DNA of 64,000 bases from Forficula auricularia (lineage: Eukaryota > Arthropoda > Insecta > Dermaptera > Forficulidae). Shown here piece by piece: positions 32,335-43,565 of this stretch; positions within the stretch are counted from its first letter, which is position 1, and the number at the start of each line of letters is the position of its first letter. The notes beneath the pieces are model-generated. The model was not told where the DNA came from. It made no database searches and saw nothing but the letters and a program-made list of their open reading frames with translations. Made by a program: the position numbers and the translations under genes. The stretch spans positions 3,050,921 to 3,114,920 of the forward strand of contig JALMQS010000073.1 of assembly GCA_024734495.1 (NCBI GenBank), given 5' to 3'.

Positions 32335-34855
32335 TGGTTTATTAAAATTGTCAAGAAAATAAAAAAAAAAAAAAAAAAAAAGAGAAACAAGAAACTGACA
32401 GGCATTGAAATCACTCAAACGAAGACAAAACAGATTTTTTGTTTTTTTGTTTCCTTTTTGATAAAGGTGTCAAATGAAGATCTTGGAACAGAGGTTAGTT
32501 GACTGTTCAGGGGGTGAAGTGGGGGTGTATCGTTTCTCGTTGGTCTGGAAGGTCGTCGACTGAGCACAGGCTTCTACAACCTGGCCCCTCACTTATATTT
32601 AATATTTATTTATTTTTTTTGTTAAATTGAAGGGTTGTTTTTGTCACAAATATAATAAAACAATAATTTCACTAACTATTTGAATTATTTAATTGATAAA
32701 ATATACAGTTAATAATAAAACTATAAAATGTTTCATTTTAATTTTAGAACTACTGAGGATGGTCAACCAGTGGTGACCGAAACTGTATAGTTTATCAATT
32801 AAATGATTCAAATAGTTAGTGAAATTATTGTTTTATTATATTTGTGACAAAAACAACCATTCAATTTAACAAAAAATTTAAATCAAGTCACTTAAGTTCT
32901 GGAAGAATTTTAATTAATATTTAAAAAAATTATTTGTAATTATGTAGGGGGAGGGGAGTTAGTTTTTGCATTTTTAGACTTCTGGGATTCCACTGAGTTT
33001 AGTCAAATGGCCTAGATTTTTAATTTTTAACCCCCCCCCATCCACCCCCTTAATTTTGAGTCGATATGCGCCAAAATCTAATCAGTTCTTAATCTCAACG
33101 GACCAAAGCTATATGTGAAATTTGGTTTCGAAATTCACGCTAGTTTTTGAGCTAGCTCGTCCACAAAAATTTGGTAACGCACAAACTAACAGACATTTTA
33201 ACAAAACAATTATTATCTCAAAAAATATAATTTTTTCGATGTTCACTTATTTGGGCTTTTTTGTAGATCAAAATGCCATGGTTTTGCTCAATTTTTTATG
33301 GTTTATTAAAATTGTCAAGAAAAATAAAAAAAGAGAAACAAGAAACTGACAGGCATTGAAATCACTCAAACGAAGACAAAACAGATTTTTTTTGTTTTTT
33401 AGAGAAAGGTGTCAAATGAAGATCTTGGAACAGAGGTTAGTTGACTGTTAAGGGGGTGAGGTGGGGGTGTATCTTTTCTCGATGGTCTGGAAGGTCGTCG
33501 ACTGAGCCAGGCTTCTACAACCTGGCCCCTCACTTATATTTAATATTTAATAAAATTATTTATAATCATGTAGGGGAGGGGGGGGGGGTAGTTTTTACAT
33601 TTTTAGACTTCTGGTATCCCACTGATTTTGCATACAAAATTTGGTTGAGTTTGCTCAAATGGCCTAGATTTTTAATTTTTAACCCCCCTTCCACCCCCTT
33701 AATTTTGGGTCAATATGCGCCAAAATCTAATCAGCTCTTAATCTCAATGGACCAAAACTACATGTGAAATTTGGTTTTGAAATACGAGCTAGTTTTTAAG
33801 CTAGCTGGTCCACAAAAATTTGGTAACGCCATAAACTAACAGACATTTTAACAAAACAATTATTATCTCAAAAAATATAATTTTTTCGATGTTTACTTAT
33901 TAGAGCTTTTTTGTAGATCGAAATGCCATGGTTTTGCTCAATTTTTTATGGTTTATTAAAATTGTCAAGAAAATAAAAAAAAATAAAAGAGAAACAAGAA
34001 ACTGACAGGCATTGAAATCACTCAAACAAAGACAAAACAGATTTTTTTTGTTTTTTAGAAAAAGGTGTCAAATGAAGATCTTGGAACAGAGGTTAGTTGA
34101 CTGTTCAAGGGGTGAGGTGGGGGGTGTATCGTTTCTCGTTGGTCTGGAAGGTCGTCGACTGAGCCAGGCTTCTACAACCTGGCCCCTCACTTATATTTAA
34201 TATTTAATAAAATTATTTATAATCATGTAGGGGAGGGGGGGGTAGTTTTTGCATTTTTAGACTTCTGGTATCCCACTGATTTTGCATACAAAATTTGGTT
34301 GAGTTTGCTCAAATGGCCTAGATTTTTAATTTTTAACCCCCCTTCCACCACCTTAATTTTTGGGTCAATATGCGCCAAAATCTAATCAGCTCTTAATCTC
34401 AATGGACCAAAACTACATGTGAAATTTGGTTTTCGAAATTCGAGCTAGTTTTTGAGCTAGCTCATCCACAAAAATTTGTTAACGCACAAACTAACAGACA
34501 TTTTAACAAAACAATTATTATCTCAAAAAATATAATTTTTTCGATGTTCACTTATTAGGGCTTTTTTGTAGATCGAAATTCCTTGGTTTCGCTCAATTTT
34601 TTATGGTTTATTAAAATTGTCAAGAAAATAAAAAAAGAGAAACAAGAAACTGACAGGCATTGAAATCACTCAAACGAAGACAAAACATATTTTTTGTTTT
34701 TTAGAGAAAGGTGTCAAATGAAGATCTTGGAACAGAGGTTAGTTGACTGTTCAGGGGGTGAGGTGGGGGGTGTATCGTTTCTCGTTGGTCTGGAAGGTCG
34801 TCGACTGTGGCTTCTTCTTCTTCTTGTTCTTCTTCATCTTGGGCTGTCCGATGGT
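32335..34855. repeat. Tandem array of a 655-bp unit (about four copies)
   Basis: Units start at GGTTTATTAAAATTGTCAAG near 32335, 33300, 33950 and 34605. Each joins about 240 bp of otherwise unique sequence (GAAACTGACAGGCATTGAAA, CAAATGAAGATCTTGGAACA, GGTCTGGAAGGTCGTCGACT) to a truncated reversed family B copy. The first unit is longer by a 315-bp MITE. In the last unit the unique part continues into single-copy sequence after GTCGTCGACTG, so that copy keeps the original context. The open frames here are not credible. Confidence 0.8.
32613..32930. mobile_element. MITE in the first unit of the array
   Basis: Arms of about 110 bp: GTTAAATTGAAGGGTTGTTT, TTGTCACAAATATAATAAAA and TTTCACTAACTATTTGAAT return reversed at 32775-32878. 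The other units of the array lack it. Centre: ACTGAGGATGGTCAACCAGT. Non-coding. Confidence 0.7.
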
Positions 34856-35260
34856 CAGTCAACAACAGCTACTCCGCGACGACTGCCTAGTAGTTCGTTC
34901 AACTTACACACACACACACACACACGCTAAGAGGATATGGAACGGCCTTGTCTTCTTTCTGGAAGCCCTCGGGCCCACCAAATAAGGACAGAGCCTCACA
35001 ATGTCCGCGAAATTAATCCGTCGCGGACAGACATACTATAACACCGAAATTTTTTTAACTTAAACAATTGGGTCATTGATTAAATCAAGAATTTTACGCC
35101 TTTTTTTATTCTCTCTCTTTCTCTGTCATTTTTATGGCAACTTTTTTTTTATCTAAAAAAAAAATATAATCATTCTAAGAGCGCTAATTTGTTCACTGAG
35201 TTAGATACGTCACGCGGTAATTTAGAGCGAAATCGATTGAGCCGGTTTAAAAAAAACAAA
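34810..35260. promoter_or_regulatory. Single-copy, GC-richer segment; candidate conserved sequence
   Basis: After the array there is unique sequence: a CA run at 34906-34925, GGAAGCCCTCGGGCCCACCA, and the imperfect palindrome GTCCGCGAAATTAATCCGTC then GCGGAC near 35003-35028. It contrasts with the surrounding repeats, and no coding frame stands out. It may be a regulatory element or an untranslated exon; function is inference. Confidence 0.25.
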
Positions 35261-35272
35261 AAAACAAATAAG

Positions 35273-35400
35273 CTGACGTGTTCTGATGTGGCCATCCACT
35301 TGACTTTACCATACAACCTGGCCCCTAAAATTATTTATAATCATGTAGGGGGGGGGGTTAGTTTTTGCATTTTTATACTTCTGGGGTCCCACTGATTATC
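35273..35400 (-). repeat. Family B terminal fragment
   Basis: TGACGTGTTCTGATGTGGCC, ACTTGACTTTACCATACAAC and CATTTTTATACTTCTGGGG are the reversed end of family B. The last 44 bp (from GTTAGTTTTTGCATT) also form the outer edge of the large inverted repeat. Confidence 0.65.
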
Positions 35401-37071
35401 TATACAAAATATACGAATATATACGAATTTCCAATACAGAATGCATTTGGTTTGTAATTGAAATTTCTACCTTGTTAGGGGACCACATTGTCATTTATAG
35501 TGCTATAAGAGAAATTTCGAATTAAAGAAAGTTCATTCAGGTAAAACTCTTTACAAAAAGCCTAAACAAAAAGAAGACGAAGATCAGAGTTACTCGTCTT
35601 CTTTTGTTTAGGCTTTTTGTAAAGAGTACAATATATCCAATGATATATTGCAATAAGAAATTGCAAAGAGAGGCAGATTAGAAAAAAAAGAAGGATAAAA
35701 ATAGTATTTGTTTAATTATAGCTAAATATAAATTTCATTAAAAATAAATAGTATAAAAAATAACTTAATATAATTTTTTTTTATTGGGTTAAAAATAGAT
35801 CTCAGCAAGTAAAATAATAAATAATAAAATTGAAATTTGAATTCGCGCAGGGAACAGGGTGCAGTACGGACGGGGGATGAACCTCTGGAGAATTGTTTTT
35901 AATATATCTTATTATTCAGTAAAAATAAACAATATAATGGAATTTATTTGGAGTATCGTCGCTTGGAAATAATAGAAGGGACATGAGGAGAAGATTACTG
36001 GTGGGGGACAATGCAGATTTTCGAAGGAGAACACAACCAGGGCAGTCTTTGATCATACCTCGAGATATATATGACAGAACGCAACTGAGAGAGGTTCATG
36101 AATACACACATCTCTATATACAAGTTCACAACACAACTCATGAGGCGGTAACAAAGAAGACACCTCTCTATACACCTTCATAGCCATTGCCATAGCCGCC
36201 CGGCGAGGAGTCACTTCCTCGCGGTCCTCGTGGCGTTAGTCCAGCTTATTCGACTCGGCCCGTACCCAGCTTTCGTGGATAACACGCATCTACAGAGATA
36301 TTCATAGAGGGTCATCGATACAAATCTTATCGAAGGCGCCTATCTCATTCAACAAGACACCGAGAGATTGCCATCAACGAGACTGGTTACCAGGAGAGCA
36401 ATTGCTGAAGTCCAGTAAATTGCAAGACAATATTATACAGCCTTCACCACAAGGAGAGTAACCGCCATCTTGTATTTCTCATTAACGAATCTCTATCAGT
36501 TGGTATCAAGCGGCGATTAAATAAATTTACATTATCAATAATAAATGATTCTAACATGATCTCTATTATTATTGAAAATTACTAAATCCTGCTTGCCCAT
36601 CCCATTTCCTTTGTTCCTATTTTTTATTATAATTTTTATATAAGAAATTTCCGTAATCCATTTTTTTTATTTTTAATTCACAGTAAAAATAGTAAACAAA
36701 TAATAGTAAAATCAGTAAATATAATTTCAGACCATAAGCATCAAGAGAGTTTACCCTGAGATTACACCCACCAACTAAATATAAAATTCCCCTCCAACAA
36801 TCAGATACTCATTATACCCACTGAAAGAGTTTTACCTGAATGAACTCTCTTTAATTCGAAATTTCTCTTATAGCACTATAAATGACAATGTGGTCCCCTA
36901 ACAAGGGAGAAATTTCAATTACAAACCAAATGCATTCTGTATTGGAAATTCGTATATATTCGTATGTAACCAAAATAAATCTGCGCGGGTTCGCCCCGGG
37001 ATTATGGTGTCTAGACGGAGCTCACTACTCGGAAGGAAGTGAGTTGGACGACTAATGAACACATGGAAGTA

Positions 37072-37982
37072 CTAGGTGTACCGGAAAGTCATTACCGGTT
37101 TTTTTCAAAAAAAAACTACGTAATTTTTAAGAAAATGAAAAATTTATTTATTCAAAGTATTGGCCATTTGATTCTATACATCTTGCCCATCTTTCTGGCA
37201 ATTTATGGATGCCATCCCAAAAAAACTGTTTGTCCTTTGAGCAAAACCTATTCATCGAGCCATTTTCTAACTTCTTCGAAATTGGCGAAGTGCTGCTCTG
37301 CAAGCGCGTGTCCCATCGATGCGAAAAGTTGATAGTCGGACGGGGCAAGGTCTGGAGAGTACGGCGGGTGCGATAATATGTCCCACCCAAGTGCTTTCAA
37401 CGCTTCCTTGACCGGTTTTGCTTTATGAGACGGCGCGTTATCGTGTTGTAAAATCACTTTACTGTGTCTTCGGGCCCATTCTGGACGTTTTTCGATCAAT
37501 GCGTGGTTCAAATTGATCATTTGTTGTCGGTGTATTGTTTTTTCAATTGTTTTTGAGTTTGGGTTGGGTCTTCATCCAATAACTCCTGTAGTTTCGCATC
37601 TTCAAACTTTTTTGGTCTACCAGAACGTTCTTTGTCGAAATCACCACTTTTGAATTTTCGAAACCACACCTCACATGTTTTTAAGGTTAAAGCATGCTCA
37701 CCATAAGTTTCTACCAGCAAACGATGACTTTCAGCGGCTTTTTTCTTTTGATTAAATAAGAAAAGTAATGCGTGCCGCAAATGCACGTTTTCAGGCATGA
37801 AACTTGACATTTTCAAAGAGGTTTAAATCTATGAAGGTGTTACTTTCGCAAAATATAACATGTATAGCTTTGAAGCTTGATGTCAGTAGAATAAAATGCA
37901 TATGTGTCAAATCATAACATTGCATACTTAAGCCTAGCGACATCTGTTAGAAAAACCGGTAATGACTTTCCGGTACACCTGG
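37072..37982 (-). mobile_element. mariner element with internal deletion
   Basis: Terminal inverted repeats of about 29 bp read GGTGTACCGGAAAGTCATTA then CCGG from both ends. TA lies directly outside each (37070-37071, 37983-37984), as mariner requires. At 911 bp it is about 370 bp shorter than typical mariners. The transposase on the minus strand is broken (next entry), so any movement would need a transposase from elsewhere. Confidence 0.9.
37148..37816 (-). pseudogene. mariner transposase pseudogene (DD34D type)
   Basis: The first part (37517-37816) starts MKMSSFMPENVHLRHALLF and carries the N-terminal helix-turn-helix region (KTCEVWFRKFKSGDFDKE) and the GRPKKFED linker. After an internal deletion that also shifts frame, the second part (37248-37520) resumes at MINLNHALIEKRPEW with HDNAPSHKA and YSPDLAPSDYQLF. 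The aspartates of HDN and PSDY are separated by 34 residues, the mariner D34D spacing. The first catalytic aspartate and about 120 residues around it are deleted. A second frameshift near 37246 precedes the C-terminal KDKQFFWDGIHKLPERWAR. Non-functional. Confidence 0.9.
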
Positions 37983-38714
37983 TATGAGAATGAACATATG
38001 TGTCGGGTTGGCAAGAGGGTGAAGTAAAGTGAAGAGTGTTTATACTCTGTTTCGTTATTTATTTTATCATGTACCGTTTACCGTTAAAATTATTATTTAT
38101 CGAATTATCGTTCCGTGTGTTTGAGTGTCGTTGTTATTGTTGAAAAGGATTCAACAATAATTTATATATATAAATATATCTTAATATCTTAAATATCAAT
38201 AAATATTTAAGTTTATTCATTTAAAGAAGTGGCTCTTTGCCGAGCACAAAATATTGTTTTAATAACATCAATATTTATTGTTTTATTATTAAATTATATA
38301 ACTTCATTTAATTAATAAAACCCAAGCTTGTTAACCACATTGTTATACATATACTAGTATACATATATACCGGTTTAAATAATTATAATATTTTAAACAA
38401 CAAACATTTTATTTTATTTATTTTTACCTTCAAGGGCAAAGTGAACATTACTGAATTTTCCAGCCAGTACAATGGCTGTAACTCTGATCTTCGTCTTCTT
38501 TTTGTTTAGGCTTTTTGTAAAGAGTTTTACCTGAATGAACTCTCTTTAATTCGAAATTTCTCTTATAGCACTATAAATGACAATGTGGTCCCCTAACAAG
38601 GGAGAAATTTCAATTACAAACCAAATGCATTCTGTATTGGAAATACGTATATATTCGTATATTTTGTATAGATAATCAGTGGGACCCTAGAAGTATAAAA
38701 ATGCAAAAACTAAC

Positions 38715-39885
38715 TTGGGTTAATCCTTTATTCTCAAAGGCCTTGAAGAAGTATTGTGATTGTGGATTTTAACATATTTTGTTCTCCCTAAACGTTAGAA
38801 ATATTAATAAACGTTTTATAATTGTTTTTATAAACAACTTTATTTATTTAATAGAATAAAAAATGTTCAAGAATTTATTTAAAAATATATTTCGCATAAG
38901 CAGGTCTCAATTTTCTGAAAAAACAACACATTTTGATGGGTTTTATTTATTAATTGGATGAATAAAAATGAATCATATGGTTGAATCAAAACAGGTGCAG
39001 AAGGTGGGGCGCAGTGGTGGGGAATCCAGGGGGTAGGGCGAGGTTTCGGGGGGGTGGGGTACAGTGGGCGAATACTATATATTTTTGTATTTTTTTTAAT
39101 TTGAAAACTGCTCTCAAATAAAAATCGACCTTTTTATCAGAATTTTAAATTAAAAATAATATTCAAATAAAGGTTTTAACTGAAGGAAGAAGTTACCGAG
39201 CATCGCTCGGTGCCTCCAGGTATTTTCTATTAAGTACTAAAACACTCTTCTGTATGCGAGTCCAACTCGGTCTTGGCTGGTTTATTTATTATTTATTGAA
39301 ATATTTCTTCTCATTTAGAACAAACTCAAGTGCTAATGATGTGCTCAAAAGGTGTCATTCACACAGAACGTATTTATCAATCAAAATATTCAATCAATGA
39401 ATTCTATACTACGTTTTATATACACCCATCGGTTGTTAAACGCTTGTTAAAAAAGATTAATATATAATTTTTAAAACGAAGAAGATGAAAAATTATTTCT
39501 CAGCAGGTGAGGTTAGTAAATGAAAAATAAATCGATATACTTAGAAAGAAATAATTTAAGAGAGGAAAAAATAAATAGCTCTGGGCTACTGATAAATGGA
39601 AATTTGTCTCAACTGTAATCAAAAGAGAGACAAAGATAGAGAACAGAGATATTCAAAAAGAGAACAAATATCATTCATTCATTGATTTTTGATTATTATT
39701 TATCAAATTAAATGGAAATAGGGCTGATTTATATGATTAATTCGATGATCAGGAGAGGCGGTTAAAAGAAAATATTATTTTAGTTTCAGGTAGCCCATCA
39801 TGACAGCCGAAAGATAAAAAATAATAATAAAACTATTTATAAGGAGAAATCATTGAGGTTTTCTTCTGCGAATTCTTGATGAAAA
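38715..39885. other. AT-rich stretch with one Helitron-like 3' end
   Basis: At 39000-39235 a G-rich tract, a GAATACTATATAT segment and the hairpin ACCGAGCATCGCTCGGT followed by GCCTCCAGGTA form the 3' end of a Helitron-like copy on the plus strand, with no 5' part recognised. Nothing else could be identified. Confidence 0.45.
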
Positions 39886-41262
39886 TCTTATTATATTAAA
39901 CGTGCAAAGTTTGTATATATGTATATCCGGTCGGGTTCTCTAAAACGGCTCCAACGATTTGGATGAAATTCACTGGTTAGGAGGGTTTTGGATTGGACAT
40001 TCGATCTGTCACGGTCTCATCTTCGGCTAATTTGTTTTTGATGGGTTTTTTGTTAATTAAAACAATTAATCACAGGTGGTTGTCTCGATAAAAATGTATA
40101 TTTACATTTTTATTCAATTCCTTTTAATAAATAATTGTTTTTTTTAATTTTATATCCCACAATAAGATCATTATAATTATTATTATATATATTAAAAGTT
40201 TGAAAATTTAATTGATGGAGGATGGGAGAGGAGAGGAGGAAGGATACCAATCGATTTGATTGGGGAATAATGGAATTAAAATAATTATCGGAAAAGAGGT
40301 TTTTTTATCTAATTAGATTTTTCCTCTTATTAAAAACAAGGACTAAAGATGAATAAGGACACTCGATGGTGGAGAAGCAATCTCCGGAATCGAAGCTAAA
40401 ATACAATGTATACATTAATTAATGTAAAATAATTGGTTTAATAAAATTTATAAAAAAAAAAATTTAATTGATGGTGTGAGCTTATCGGAAAAGAGGCTTT
40501 TTTCTTTAATTGGTTTTTTCCTCTTATTAAAAACAAGGACTCAAAGAGGATCAAGGACACTCGATGGTGGAGAAGTAATCTCCGGAGTCGAAGCTAAAAT
40601 ACAAGATATACATTAATTATGGTAAAAAAAAATTGGTTTAATAATTTAATTTAATTGATGAATTGATATGGGGAGAGGAATTGGATGGATTAATTTCCGC
40701 AATATGGTATTGGAATAATTATCGGAAAAGAGGTTTTTTATTCTTTAATTAGTTTTTTCCTCTTATTAAAAACAAGGACTAAAGATGATCAAGGACACTC
40801 GATGGTGGAGAAGTAATCTCCGGAATCGAAGATCAAAAACAATGTATGCATAAATTCATGTAAAATTATTGGTTTAATAAAATTTAGAAAAAAAAAATTT
40901 AATTGATTAAAAATCGAATTTTAAATCCCACAAATATTAATTTGAAAATTTAATTGATGAACTCAAAAATTGTTATTTAATTAAAAAAAATTATTAAACG
41001 GTATTTATTTATATAGCTATATATATATATACATAATCTATGGGTGGCCACTACAATGGTTGAAATGCAAAACTGAGTGAGTGGGCGGGGCGGGGGTGGA
41101 GGTGACGGTGGGGGGTGCAGTGGTGGAGAGTTACGAGGGGGAGTGGTGAAGGGGGGGTCTAGGGAGGTGGATGTGGGGTGGAAGGGGGCAGGAGGTGGAG
41201 TGAAGTGGTGGGGGACCGGTGGTCGAGGGGAAGGGGGGGGGTTCCGCAATACTATATATATT
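39886..41262 (+). mobile_element. Helitron-like element with three internal modules
   Basis: The 5' end TCTTATTATATTAAACGTGC is followed by GGTTCTCTAAAACGGCTCC and CACGGTCTCATCTTCGGCTA. Then a module of about 210 bp, with TCGGAAAAGAGG, CTTATTAAAAACAAGGACT, GACACTCGATGGTGGAGAAG and AATCTCCGGAATCGAAG, is repeated three times (about 40240-40450, 40480-40650, 40690-40890). The 3' part has CATAATCTATGGGTGGCCAC and a 170-bp G-rich tract (41070-41245) ending AATACTATATATA. The terminal hairpin is missing. The open frames in the G-rich tract are compositional artefacts. Confidence 0.5.
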
Positions 41263-41311
41263 TGTCTACATTAATTTGTAACAACGCTTAGAGAAATTTC
41301 TCTAAAAAAAT

Positions 41312-41389
41312 TACCGTCTTGCCTAGAATCGAACCGACGAACTTTTGAATTAAGGGCATTAGCTCTAGCCATTACACCATTGAAACATT
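41312..41389 (-). repeat. tRNA-like sequence (pseudogene or SINE head)
   Basis: On the minus strand: TGGTGTAATGGCTAGAGC resembles a box A/D-arm, CTTAATTCAAAAG can form an anticodon arm with UUC in the loop, and GGTTCGATTCTAGG contains a box B. The acceptor ends do not pair and the T-stem is poor, so this is not a functional tRNA gene. Confidence 0.4.
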
Positions 41390-41689
41390 AATAATTATAT
41401 CTTCATTTCTGTTACTAAAACTATATTTTTTTATTTAGACTTGTATCGAGATAATATTGTATTCTTATTGAAAATGAAAAAACACCAATAGATTTTAAAT
41501 TAAGAAACATTAAATATATATTAATTAATGAGGCAAATTTGAAATATAATTCTCAGCTCGGATTTTAAACTGATGGCTCCAATCGATTTTCATTAACCAG
41601 GCAAATTTGAAATATAATTGTAATTTTGAAATGAAAGACTCCAATTCATTTTAAATTAAGAAACATTAAATATATTCATAATTATTCCC

Positions 41690-42200
41690 CCCCCTCCCGC
41701 CACTCAAAAATTAAAGAGGCGAAACTTTTAAGAGACGATGTATTTTCGGTAGTTTACGGGTATACGTTTGGAGTGTGGTTTTTTAAGAGGAATAAAATTT
41801 TTGGGCCGAGACGCTGCCCGCCAGGGCACCAGCTCCTAATTATATACTTTTAACTGAAGCAAAAATTTACCGGAAATCGCTCTTGGTGGCCAGGTACTAA
41901 ACATAAAATAAGTGAACCAGTAGTGGACACCCCAAAACACACCCCTCAAAGCGGACACCACAAAACACCCGTAAGTTTAAAATAAGGGCAATTAGGCCCA
42001 CAAATTCTTTACGTTATAGTTGGCCACTCTTTGCAATACTTTTCAAAAATGCGATGGAATTGCAGCAGACAGAATTTGGGGCCTATTTGCCAACATTGTA
42101 AACACTAAATGTTTCAAGGTGTCCACTTTTGGGTCACTTATTTTATATTAAGTACCTGGAGCCACCGAGCGATGGTCGGCAACTTTTGCTTCAGTGAAAA
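41690..42200 (+). mobile_element. Helitron-like 3' end with adjacent short TIR element
   Basis: 41696-41840 is the GAGGCGAAACTTTTAAGAGA ... GCCCGCCAGGGCACC segment. It is joined to AACTGAAGCAAAAATTTACC, a hairpin remnant and GGTGGCCAGGTACTAA. At 41896-42152 lies a short inverted-repeat element (AAAATAAGTGAACCAGTAGT, GTGGACACC at the left; reversed AAGTGACCCAAAAGTGGACA at the right). A reversed hairpin end (GGAGCCACCGAGCGATGGTC) follows at 42157-42176. The TIR element thus sits between two opposed Helitron-like ends. Confidence 0.5.
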
Positions 42201-42479
42201 GTTATATATTAATATTATTTTTAATTTAAAATTCTGATAAAAACTACCCCGTCACTGCGCACCAACCACGGCATCCCACCCCTGGACCCCACCCTCAAAA
42301 CCAGCCTCTCTACGCCCCCCTTTTTTTTTAAATGGCTAAGCCGATATATATAAAATGTATATATTTTTAAAGCTTCTTTATTTAGCTTTTCATTAAATTA
42401 TATGATCTGATTGGCTGAACTCGAAAAAATAACTCATTAGATAAAAGTGCATACAAAATAATTTTTTATTGTTTGCATT

Positions 42480-42538
42480 TCTAAAATTTGGCGGCACACA
42501 AAAGTGCCGCGGCACAGTGGTTGAGAATCACTGCTATA
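42480..42538 (-). mobile_element. hAT MITE end (fragment)
   Basis: Read on the minus strand, CAGTGATTCTCAACCACTG followed by GCCGCGGCACTTTTGTG is a typical hAT terminus. Its partner end and 8-bp duplication were not found. Confidence 0.5.
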
Positions 42539-42595
42539 GAAAATATAACTTATATATGAAAGTAAAAAACCACAATCCATTTCGCCATTTTTTAG

Positions 42596-43565
42596 CTTTA
42601 CCATACAGGGTATGTGTCAAGTATTTATTGTATTCATGCATGAAAAAAGTGTTGTTTTTTTTCGAAATATCTCAAAAACGCCTGAAACTATTTTGATTAA
42701 AAAAAAATTGGGTGAAACCATGGAATTTCGGTCTACAAAAAGCCCTGAATGAACATCGAAAAAATTATATTTTTTGAGATAATAATTGTTTTGTCAAAAT
42801 GTCTGTTAGTCTGTGCGTTACCATATTTTTGGTGTAGCTCAAAAACTAGTTTGAATATCGAAACCAAATTTCACACATAGTTTTGGTCCATTGATTTTTC
42901 GTTTATTGGGCCACGCAGGTGGGGCCTCCACTAACAAGAAATATTTACATAGTCGGGTGAATTTAATTATAGGAGTATTTACATAATTATAGGAACATTT
43001 ACATAATATATTTACAATTTTTTTTTCTTTATACAATTTCTAGCGCATGGCGATTTCCCTATAAGTTCTCCTGTTGAAGCTATAAAAATTCATCAAAGAA
43101 CCCCTCATCGCCCTGAAGGTCATATCGCATAAAGTTCTCTGGGAAATTCCCAGGGCGACAAGGGGAGGCACCGCTTTATGCCACCACACTCCCTTCCACG
43201 AGAGTGTGATGGCTTCAACTCTCACAGAACCCGAGCCCACCCCAAACCTTGCTGCAATGTTGCTCACCAGACTGAGTTGCCCTTATAATAATTGATTTTG
43301 TTTCTGTGGGCAACCCCCAGTCCGAGGAGCGCTGACACTATCTGCACATCCAGAACCCACACCGTCCCCGACCCGTCACTTCTCCAGCGATGTCTGGCTT
43401 CCTGTTCCCGGTCGAGCTCTGATATAAATATTATTAATTGCTGATTAGATTTTGTGTGTACATTGACCCAAAATTAAGAGGGAAGAAAGGGGGGCTATGA
43501 ATTAAAAATCTAGGCCGTTTGAGCAAATTCAACCAAATTTTGTATACATCAGAACACGTCATCTT
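42596..43565 (+). repeat. Family B repeat, split by a LINE fragment
   Basis: It starts GCTTTACCATACAGGGTATG and ends TTTGTATACATCAGAACACG. A 530-bp foreign segment begins after GTTTTGGTCCATTGA (42880-42894), and family B resumes at GCTGATTAGATTTTG. Confidence 0.65.
42895..43428 (-). pseudogene. LINE 3' fragment with C-terminal coding remnant
   Basis: The minus-strand frame 43040-43267 reads GVGSGSVRVEAITLSWKGVW, HKAVPPLVALGISQRTLCDM, TFRAMRGSLMNFYSFNRR and TYREIAMR to a stop. Upstream another frame gives LDVQIVSALLGLGVAHRNK. This looks like the C-terminal region of a non-LTR retrotransposon. The 3' end on the minus strand is GCCCAATAAACGAAAAA, a poly(A) signal and tail, at the junction with family B. 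The clade is uncertain. The fragment is 5'-truncated and frameshifted. Confidence 0.6.

Larger units (their letters stand above)
36825..38666. repeat. Direct repeat pair around the mariner (LTR-like)
   Basis: GAGTTTTACCTGAATGAACT, CTCTTATAGCACTATAAATG, CCCTAACAAGGGAGAAATTT and GAATATATACG-type ends occur at 36825-36967 and again at 38522-38666 in direct orientation. The interval without the mariner is about 640 bp. This could be a pair of short LTRs or a duplicated arm; no primer site was identified. Confidence 0.45.
35357..38714. repeat. 3.4-kb segment bounded by near-identical 235-bp inverted repeats
   Basis: Positions 35357-35591 and 38480-38714 are reverse complements with only a handful of differences. 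The outer 50 bp of each arm is family B sequence and the inner part contains TTAGGGGACCACATTGTCAT and CCTAAACAAAAAGAAGACGA. A third copy of the inner part lies at 36825-36967, direct to the right arm. At the left arm the block near CCTAAACAAAAAGAAGACG is immediately repeated inverted (35594-35626), giving a local hairpin. The interior holds GC-richer unique sequence (35940-36540) and a mariner. Confidence 0.75.

Noticed and set aside
33441..34985. Several open frames of 60-108 codons
   Set aside because: They fall inside the 655-bp tandem array and family B sequence, and shift or stop between units.
41077..41274. Glycine- or proline-rich open frames on the two strands
   Set aside because: Low-complexity G-rich tract of a Helitron-like element; the frames differ in each copy.
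41312..41389. Functional tRNA-Glu gene
   Set aside because: Box B and a possible UUC loop exist, but the acceptor ends do not pair and the T-stem is poor.
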